A DNA stretch of 12,100 bases from assembly GCA_009996555.1 (NCBI GenBank), contig JAACZX010000029.1:1-12100 (forward strand), given 5' to 3'. Origin of the DNA: Chitinophagaceae bacterium (lineage in GTDB: Bacteria > Bacteroidota > Bacteroidia > Chitinophagales > Chitinophagaceae). How positions within the stretch are numbered: position 1 is the first letter of the stretch; each line of letters opens with the position of its first letter. The translations under genes and the position numbers were made by a program. Below the pieces are notes generated by a model. That model was not told the origin of the DNA, ran no database searches, and saw only the letters and a program-made list of their open reading frames with translations. This document shows, piece by piece, positions 6,168 to 12,100 of the stretch.

Positions 6168-8894
6168 TTATTTACTGCCTGTTAACTGGTTAAACAAAAA
6201 TTTGAAGGTGCCATGTGTTTGCGAACGGAACGTGATCTCTGGTCCAAACACATACAAATTGCCTTTGCCCATTTTTGCAGAAAAAGCAGCAATGCCGTCA
6301 AGCAAATATTCCTGCCCCCACGCCCAGCCGCTGCGTAATGGCTGTGCAGTTGCATACCATGCAATTGGTGTAACCTCGCCTTTTGCAATAGCTGCAGGTG
6401 ATAATTTAAACACAGGACTGCTTGATACAAACACATCGGCTTCACTGTTCATGCCCCATGCCGGTTGCTGTGTTGAATCAACTTTTACACGCAGTACACT
6501 GCCGGGTATGTAGTACTTTTCACCGGGCAGCACACGTTCAACACCGTTATTCATTTCCACCAACGCACTCTTTACGGGCAGTTTAAAATGATAAGCCAGG
6601 TTAGCACTATGGCCAATGGTAACAATGCTGCCGCCTGCTTCCACAAATTGTTTCAGCTGTGGGATTGATGAATCAGCTGTAATGCGGCCAATTGTTTTTT
6701 GATATTCTGCGGGCACTTCATCCACTCTTGGTCCACGGCCACCAAAACCACGGCCGCCGCCACCTGTTGTAACAGATGGTATTGCTTCGCTCACGAAAAC
6801 GATCACATCATACTGATCAATGAGTTTACCAGCATCAATATCTTTTGCATAAATAACAGTGTAAGGAAAATGATGCTGTTCAAATATCCAGCGCATCCAG
6901 CCCGATGCCATTGAACCACCATATACATCCCACAAACCAATGCGTAATGATTTTATTTTTTTTGCTGTACCTGCAGGTTGTTTGCTTACAGCAACAACCT
7001 GTGTTCCGTATTCTTTTGCTGCTTTTTCAAGAATGGCTTTTGATTTACTGGTTGCTTTTACAAAAAACGATCCTTGTGCCGCCGCATCTGTAATACGTAT
7101 TACTTCCACAGCTTCTTTCAACAGATCGTTCACAGCAATGAACGAAGCATTACCTGCTGCACTCAACAAATAGCCGCCTGTGCTGTTGCTGAATTTCCCG
7201 GGTGTTTTTTGTTCAGCACCATAAGCAATAGTTTCAAATGGCCCGTCAAAACCGGTAAGGATGCGATCGAACTTGAAGCCCATCGTAAAAGCGGGAGTCC
7301 AGCCTGCTGCATCATACGGACGAACGGGAGGACCACCGGGATAAAGAAAATCATTCGGATGATCCTGCGGTTCAAACATATCAATCACATGCGGACGGAA
7401 AGCCTGGTTTGCTTTCACCACATAAGAACCGGCAGGATATGTTTTACCTGCAACAGAAAAATCAGCTGTTGCTTTTTCTACACGTATGCCCGAAAGCAAC
7501 AACGTATTCACAAACTTTACAGCCGAACTCATATCAGGTTGATCAGAAGGAATAATAAATCCTCTTGGATCACGCATGGCCGGATCTTTAAACACCGCAT
7601 CATAATATTTCAATGGTACAGTATCAACAAAATTCTGATTACTGTTTTGTGCCGATGGACGCTGGTCTTTAAAGAATGCTTTTTTGATGGCTTCCACTTT
7701 ATTGGGCGATAATGACCATTGATCTTTGTTGCCTTTGTCAATGGAATTTTTTCCCATCTTATAAATGTTGTACAGCAATGGTTCCCGGTTACGCACTGCA
7801 TAATCCAGTACCGCATAGTTTAACGATACTGAATAATCAATGGATTGACGGAACAGCCAACGTTGTGGTGTAACAGGGTATGGTGTAGCTGCATTTGGAA
7901 TAAGCCGTGCAGTTACCAACGGTACATTGGATGGAGTAGGGTTGCCAATAATTTCTGTGAGCAAACCTATAATGTTGTGGAAGTATGCTGTTGTACGCAA
8001 ACCACCATTCCACCAGGTAGAAAATACAGAACCACCACGTTGTGTGTAACCGGGTTTATCTTCTACATTCAGGCGGTTGATCATGGCTGCACCAACAGCA
8101 TCAATACCTGTTACTAATAATGGATCAAATGCAAAGTTGAACGGATCACGGTAGGGCGGGCCTGCCACAACAGAACCTGCAGGGCCCGTTTGGTGATGAT
8201 TGTATAATATTTGCGGCATCCATTCAATGTATTGCTGGCGACTCATGTTCCTTGTTTCGCTCATGTTGTTCATGAAGAAATCACGGTTGTTATCATGACC
8301 AATATATTTCTGGTACAAACGTGGAAGATTGTTGAGTGAACGTTTCAATGTATCTGTATGACGCATATACCAGTTGGATACAAGTTCCTGCCCATCGGGA
8401 TTTGCATGTACAAAAAGAATGATCGCATCATTGAGAATGCGTTGAGTTTCTGCATCGTTACGGCTGATGAATTGCCAGATGGTTTCAATTAACTGATGTG
8501 CGCCCACTGTTTCTGTAGCGTGCAAACCACCATCGATCCATACAACAGCTTTGCCTTGTGCAGCCAGTTCTTTTGCCTGCTCATTGCTGAGGTTTTCTGC
8601 CCGTGCAAGACGCTGCGAAATGCTTTTGTATTTTTCCAGTTGCTTCAGGTTTTCGGGTGAAGAAACGATGACCATGTATTGCGTACGCCCTTCTTCAGTT
8701 TTGCCAATATCAACCAGCTTTACTCTGTTTGATGCGGCAGCGATTTTTTTGAAATACGCTTCTGTTTGTGTGTAGGTGGCGAGGCGATAATTATCGCCAA
8801 TGTTGAATCCAAAATGTTCTTTTGGCGATGGAATGTTTTGTGCAAAAAGGTTTGCGCCGATTAGCAGCAAAAGCATCGTGAAAACGGATCTCAT
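6168..8894 (-). CDS. Secreted M14-family zinc carboxypeptidase-like protein with C-terminal GATase-like region
   Basis: Predicted exported zinc metallopeptidase of 908 residues that would remove C-terminal residues from peptides or act on related amide bonds. A signal peptide covers 1-18, with cleavage before Gln19. The M14 domain spans about 35-330: H125 and E128 in GLHATE are the first zinc ligands, a His of the HH pair 233-234 (YNHHQTG) is the likely third, NNR at 202-204 fits the substrate-carboxylate-binding region, and E314 in LLTEIIG fits the catalytic glutamate. A region from about 646 to 770 resembles a class I glutamine-amidotransferase-like fold (RIGLWDVYGG...YDVIVFVSE), without an evident catalytic Cys. 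It carries a Gly/Arg-rich insertion at 711-721. Large M14 proteins of this layout are common in Bacteroidota. It lies downstream of the macroglobulin gene on the same strand, but a hairpin between them suggests separate transcription. True substrate is unknown. Confidence 0.92.
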   Translation of the reverse strand: MRSVFTMLLLLIGANLFAQNIPSPKEHFGFNIGDNYRLATYTQTEAYFKKIAAASNRVKLVDIGKTEEGRTQYMVIVSSPENLKQLEKYKSISQRLARAENLSNEQAKELAAQGKAVVWIDGGLHATETVGAHQLIETIWQFISRNDAETQRILNDAIILFVHANPDGQELVSNWYMRHTDTLKRSLNNLPRLYQKYIGHDNNRDFFMNNMSETRNMSRQQYIEWMPQILYNHHQTGPAGSVVAGPPYRDPFNFAFDPLLVTGIDAVGAAMINRLNVEDKPGYTQRGGSVFSTWWNGGLRTTAYFHNIIGLLTEIIGNPTPSNVPLVTARLIPNAATPYPVTPQRWLFRQSIDYSVSLNYAVLDYAVRNREPLLYNIYKMGKNSIDKGNKDQWSLSPNKVEAIKKAFFKDQRPSAQNSNQNFVDTVPLKYYDAVFKDPAMRDPRGFIIPSDQPDMSSAVKFVNTLLLSGIRVEKATADFSVAGKTYPAGSYVVKANQAFRPHVIDMFEPQDHPNDFLYPGGPPVRPYDAAGWTPAFTMGFKFDRILTGFDGPFETIAYGAEQKTPGKFSNSTGGYLLSAAGNASFIAVNDLLKEAVEVIRITDAAAQGSFFVKATSKSKAILEKAAKEYGTQVVAVSKQPAGTAKKIKSLRIGLWDVYGGSMASGWMRWIFEQHHFPYTVIYAKDIDAGKLIDQYDVIVFVSEAIPSVTTGGGGRGFGGRGPRVDEVPAEYQKTIGRITADSSIPQLKQFVEAGGSIVTIGHSANLAYHFKLPVKSALVEMNNGVERVLPGEKYYIPGSVLRVKVDSTQQPAWGMNSEADVFVSSSPVFKLSPAAIAKGEVTPIAWYATAQPLRSGWAWGQEYLLDGIAAFSAKMGKGNLYVFGPEITFRSQTHGTFKFLFNQLTGSK

Positions 8895-8959
8895 GCAGGA
8901 AGTTTTTTAAGTAAATAATGAGAGAAGAAAGCGTGTGCCGGACTTCTCATGCTGATGCT

Positions 8960-8967
8960 TAAAGATA
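8960..8967 (-). promoter_or_regulatory. Weak candidate -7 box for the M14 peptidase gene
   Basis: On the minus strand this reads TATCTTTA, one mismatch from TAnnTTTG, 65 bases before the ATG. The only TTG nearby on the minus strand (8983-8985) is 15 bp upstream, closer than the usual 19-21. A promoter is needed somewhere in this gap because a terminator-like hairpin lies just upstream, but this box is only suggestive. Confidence 0.3.
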
Positions 8968-9025
8968 AGGCGCATCCTTTTTCAATGTTTTGCGATTGGA
9001 TGAGCGGTTGGGGCTTTGTTTTCCA

Positions 9026-9103
9026 CCGCTGAGAAGGGAGAGTGCAAAGAAAAAGCGCAGAGATTATCTCTGCGCTTAACTCCTTTTCTCTTTTCTCAGC
9101 GCC
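9026..9103. repeat. Nested inverted repeat with CTCTGCG words
   Basis: Two divergent copies of one sequence face away from a 3-base centre. From 9067 on + and from 9063 on -, both read TCTCTGCGCTT, then diverge in a pyrimidine-rich spacer, then agree again as (T)CTCTTTTCTCAGCG versus (T)CTCCCTTCTCAGCG. Outer arms are 9027-9041 and 9087-9101 with 13 of 15 bases matching. This is longer than a simple terminator needs and resembles CTCTGCG-containing intergenic repeats that I recall from several bacterial groups. Genome copy number cannot be seen here. Confidence 0.7.
9046..9077 (-). terminator. Intrinsic terminator after the alpha-2-macroglobulin gene
   Basis: A perfect 11-bp stem, AAGCGCAGAGA (9053-9063) and TCTCTGCGCTT (9067-9077), with loop TTA. 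Read on the minus strand, the stem is followed by TTTCTTT, a T-rich tail. It lies 52 bp beyond the macroglobulin stop codon and would separate that gene from the M14 peptidase gene. It forms the core of the larger inverted repeat. Confidence 0.78.
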
Positions 9104-9128
9104 AAAATGTATTTTCACTCATCACTGC

Positions 9129-12100
9129 TCATTCACTCACCTTCACCCTCACGCCTTCGCTATGACTGGTAAATTCAGGCGCATACATACACTGAATGGT
9201 TGTAATGCCGCTGCTGTAATTACCTGCATGGGTAATGAACATCGGGTATTCGAATACATACGTGCCTTTGTTCAGGTAACTGAAGAAGAAATTAGTGCTG
9301 GCATCTTTGGTGCTTTCATAGTAACCTAAACCGCCCTGCCATTTGTATTGGCTCAATACATTCACCGGTTCCATACAGCTTGGACGCATGTCTTTCATGT
9401 GTACATATTCCATGTTGCGGTCAACACGCAATTCAATGCGCACTTTAATTTTATCACCTACTTTTAATTCGTCGCCTTCGTTCACCGGGGTAAGAACCGG
9501 GCCGTTTGCACTGTTGCGTTCAACAAAATATTTCTTCTGCAATTTCAAAGGCGTTTCAGCTGAGGTGATCTTGTCTAAGTTTTCAAAGTATTGCCAGTAA
9601 GCAGCACCCCATGTTGGCTGACCACTTGATTTGCTGACACTCACATTGATATTGCCGAAAGTTGGTTTTACAAAATTGCCATCAATGCTGCGTTTGAAAT
9701 AACCTGTGCCTGCTTCTGTTTTTTCTGTTGAAGTGCTGAAAAGCTGATCGCCTGCTTTTATTTCAACAACAGGTTCGGCAGCGATCCATTCACCACCTTG
9801 CAGCAACAAAGCATAACATGCTTCAGCAGTTGCAATGGTTGTTTTCCAGTTTTGCGTTTGCTTTTGTTTCAGTAACCATGTCTTGAGATCGTTCACTGCT
9901 TTTTTATCGGCAGTAACATCATTAAACACTTCGATCATTAACGCCTGTGCTTCCACCGGTGCCTGGTACCAGTAATACCCTGCATTGAATTCTTTAAAGT
10001 ACATACCCATCTCTTCGCTAAGCAATGCATTTTCTTTTAAGGATTGCACAATGGCGGTTGCAGTTTTTACATCTTTTGTACGATGCAATGCAAGAGCGAT
10101 CATTCCCTGCATATACCTGCTTTGTTTAACCCAGTATTGTTTCGACTGTGTATTGTAGTAGTTGAAAGCCGTTTCTGTTCCTTTTGTTTGCACAATAGCA
10201 GGGAAGAAGCTGCGCATGTACAAATACTGAATTTGTGTTGAACTGATATTGTTACTCTTCAACGGCGTTTTATACTTCAACAGGTTGTCGTAATCTTCTT
10301 TCAGTCGTTTGTCGAGATAAACAATTGCTTTTGCAACAATGGCATTTAATGCAGGCTGCTGGTCTTTGGGTACAGCATTTAATTTTTGCAGGTGACCAAT
10401 ACCGGTGATGATGTATTGTGTAATGTAACGATCATCCGGTCCGCCTTTGAACCACATAAATCCACCATTTGCAGTTTGCATTTGCTGCAATTGTGCAAGG
10501 TTCTTGCTTAGTTCAGCACTCATCTTCACCATATCAAACAGCAAGGCAATATTTTTCTTTTGCTGTTCTTCATTTTTTGCCTGCAATACCCAGGGTGTTT
10601 CCTGCAGCAGTGCATTTTTCAGTTCTTCATTCTTTTGCAGGTTGCTCATCAACGCTGCAGTGTCTTTTATTTTCCATTGTTGCATCACCTGTTGTATGCG
10701 TGGCAGTTTTTGTGTGATGTGCGATGCCAATGCATTTGCATAAAACCTGTTCCATGTTTGCTCCGCACATTCATAAGGGTACTCCATTAAGTAAGGCAAT
10801 GCCTGCACAGCATACCAAACAGGATTACTGGTGAACTCGATCGTGAAACGATGATGCGTTAAGCTCTCTGATTTTTCTGAGTTAATGAGTTTGGTGAAAT
10901 TGAATTGCTTGCTGCCATCGCCATTCATCCACAACGGTAATGATTCTGTTACCAGCATGCGGTTTGTCAATACAGGCAATGTTGCTTCTTCGCCATCTGT
11001 TTTATTATCAGCTTTGGCAATAATGCGGTAGGTGAGTGCATCGTTGAAATTATACGGCACTTCCGTTCTGAATTTCACAACGGTGCTTTGCTTTGGCCCA
11101 ACAGTAAAATGCTGCACGGGAAATGTATTCTGGAACCAGCCATCAACCGGTTGCATGGTTGTGCTGTTGAGCAATTGAAGATTACTGCTGCCTGTAATTT
11201 CTTTATCGGTCAGGTTGCTGATCTTGGCAGTGAATTCAAACCGATCACCTTCACGTAAGAAGCGTGGAGCAAAGGGTTGCACCATCAGATCTTTTTGTGT
11301 GATGATGCTTGTTTCACTTAAACCCATCGACAGATCTTTTGTATGCGCCAGCAACTGTGCCTTCCATTTGGTTAATGCTTCAGGCATGGTAAAGCTGAAC
11401 GTAATGTTTCCTTCCGCATCTGTTTTTAAATCGGGGAAGAAGAAAGCGGTTTCGTTAAAGTTGGTGCGGATTGAAGGCGCTTCTGTTTTAATTATACTTT
11501 GATTAGTATGATCTAACGGGTTTAGCCACCATAAAGGTTTAGTCTCTTCTTCTTTTTTTTCTTTCTGATTAATTTTTCCAATGGAGAAAGTCGTTGAGTC
11601 GCTAGCCTCATTAGGTGCTGCTGCAGCTAAGGGAACGCTCTCACTCTTCGGCATTTTCATAAGCATCGGCCTGTCATCAAATAATCTCAATAGCTCATCA
11701 TATTCTTTAAAGAAGGATTCATCATATTCTACTCTCCAATATGATTTGTGCGCATCAATTGGCGAGAAACCACCACCTCTCCAATTGTTCTGCAAATAAT
11801 TGATCGGGAATAAATCCGGCTTATTCCACTGGTGCGGTTTAAACTGATCAAGCGATGCATCATACATACTTGCCAGCATTTCTGCAGCAACCTTGTCTCC
11901 TTTGTAACCACTGATTTTTATTTTCCATTGTTCTTCACTTCCGGGTAATGTTTTATCACGGAAGGTTTCATAGCTGATGTTTAAGTCTTTGTTTGTCCAA
12001 GGTACATGAACGTAACGTGTAAAATGATAAATGCGGTTATGCTTTACAAACGAATAGGCATAACCAAATCCTCCACGCTGCTTTTCGGTAACAGGTACAG
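9129..12100 (-). CDS. Alpha-2-macroglobulin family protein, N-terminus outside window
   Basis: Large protein of the bacterial alpha-2-macroglobulin family, thought to act in the envelope as a protease trap. The frame stays open to the right edge, so the gene begins beyond 12100; 989 complete codons are visible and the ATG at 11879 is internal. Upstream of it I read continuous family-like protein (GGFGYAYSFVKHNRIYHF). Using numbering from that internal Met, residues 71-115 are low-complexity and charged, with KEKKEEETK. The A2M core domain follows at about 117-215, with WWLNPLDHT, FFFPDLKTDAEGNITFSF and MPEALTKWKA. The alpha-helical thioester-type domain is at about 355-660, with ECAEQ at 370-374 in place of the classical GCGEQ; Cys371 and Gln374 are both kept. 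The C-terminal beta domains end in VRVKVSE. Complete Bacteroidota members commonly exceed 1,800 residues. A hairpin terminates the gene. A protease-trap role is inferred from the family. Confidence 0.93.
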   Translation of the reverse strand, partial: VPVTEKQRGGFGYAYSFVKHNRIYHFTRYVHVPWTNKDLNISYETFRDKTLPGSEEQWKIKISGYKGDKVAAEMLASMYDASLDQFKPHQWNKPDLFPINYLQNNWRGGGFSPIDAHKSYWRVEYDESFFKEYDELLRLFDDRPMLMKMPKSESVPLAAAAPNEASDSTTFSIGKINQKEKKEEETKPLWWLNPLDHTNQSIIKTEAPSIRTNFNETAFFFPDLKTDAEGNITFSFTMPEALTKWKAQLLAHTKDLSMGLSETSIITQKDLMVQPFAPRFLREGDRFEFTAKISNLTDKEITGSSNLQLLNSTTMQPVDGWFQNTFPVQHFTVGPKQSTVVKFRTEVPYNFNDALTYRIIAKADNKTDGEEATLPVLTNRMLVTESLPLWMNGDGSKQFNFTKLINSEKSESLTHHRFTIEFTSNPVWYAVQALPYLMEYPYECAEQTWNRFYANALASHITQKLPRIQQVMQQWKIKDTAALMSNLQKNEELKNALLQETPWVLQAKNEEQQKKNIALLFDMVKMSAELSKNLAQLQQMQTANGGFMWFKGGPDDRYITQYIITGIGHLQKLNAVPKDQQPALNAIVAKAIVYLDKRLKEDYDNLLKYKTPLKSNNISSTQIQYLYMRSFFPAIVQTKGTETAFNYYNTQSKQYWVKQSRYMQGMIALALHRTKDVKTATAIVQSLKENALLSEEMGMYFKEFNAGYYWYQAPVEAQALMIEVFNDVTADKKAVNDLKTWLLKQKQTQNWKTTIATAEACYALLLQGGEWIAAEPVVEIKAGDQLFSTSTEKTEAGTGYFKRSIDGNFVKPTFGNINVSVSKSSGQPTWGAAYWQYFENLDKITSAETPLKLQKKYFVERNSANGPVLTPVNEGDELKVGDKIKVRIELRVDRNMEYVHMKDMRPSCMEPVNVLSQYKWQGGLGYYESTKDASTNFFFSYLNKGTYVFEYPMFITHAGNYSSGITTIQCMYAPEFTSHSEGVRVKVSE

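Noticed and set aside
7074..7712. 212-codon open frame on + opposite the M14 peptidase gene
   Set aside because: Its translation is rich in Cys, His, Arg and Ile with no recognisable motif, and it is antisense to a clear peptidase; it is a shadow of that gene's codon use.
9042..9329. 95-codon open frame on + running from the intergenic palindrome into the macroglobulin gene
   Set aside because: It begins within the inverted repeat and then runs antisense to the conserved C-terminus of the macroglobulin.
11877..11879. ATG as start of the macroglobulin gene
   Set aside because: The frame continues without a stop to the window edge and encodes family-like sequence upstream, so this Met is internal.

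Overview
The window looks like an ordinary chromosomal stretch from a Bacteroidota bacterium, most likely near the Chitinophagaceae. The evidence is a TAnnTTTG-type promoter box, weak Shine-Dalgarno signals, a lipoprotein starting SCKKD, a YfbK-like VWA protein, and large exported M14 peptidase and alpha-2-macroglobulin proteins of the kind common in that phylum. The species assignment is an inference, because there is no rRNA or other marker gene here. I see no tRNA, rRNA, CRISPR array, insertion sequence, phage gene or attachment site.

Left part, all on + (1-6095). The window opens inside a sodium:solute symporter gene that ends at 1260. About 115 bp of imperfectly palindromic sequence follows and carries a likely promoter for the next unit. 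That unit holds a class I SAM-dependent O-methyltransferase (probable TTG start at 1376), a secreted glucosaminidase with two LysM domains, hypoxanthine phosphoribosyltransferase, and a secreted VWA/DUF3520 (YfbK-like) protein, with gaps of 8, 60 and 39 bp. A small lipoprotein gene of unknown function comes next, probably with its own promoter.

Right part, all on - (6168-12100). An 18-bp perfect hairpin at 6109-6150 separates the two converging halves and should terminate transcription from both sides. Reading leftward from the right edge there is an alpha-2-macroglobulin family protein, whose N-terminus lies beyond the window and which keeps a Cys-x-Glu-Gln thioester-type motif. A strong hairpin nested in a larger inverted repeat follows, and then an exported M14 zinc carboxypeptidase-like protein with a C-terminal glutamine-amidotransferase-like region.

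Functionally the window mixes housekeeping (purine salvage) with cell-envelope and secreted proteins: peptidoglycan hydrolase, VWA protein, lipoprotein, peptidase and a possible protease trap. I found no convincing new multi-gene system. The points most worth a second look are the two palindromic intergenic elements, the promoter-supported TTG start of the methyltransferase, the thioester motif and low-complexity segment of the macroglobulin next to a peptidase gene, and the VWA gene sitting directly after hpt.
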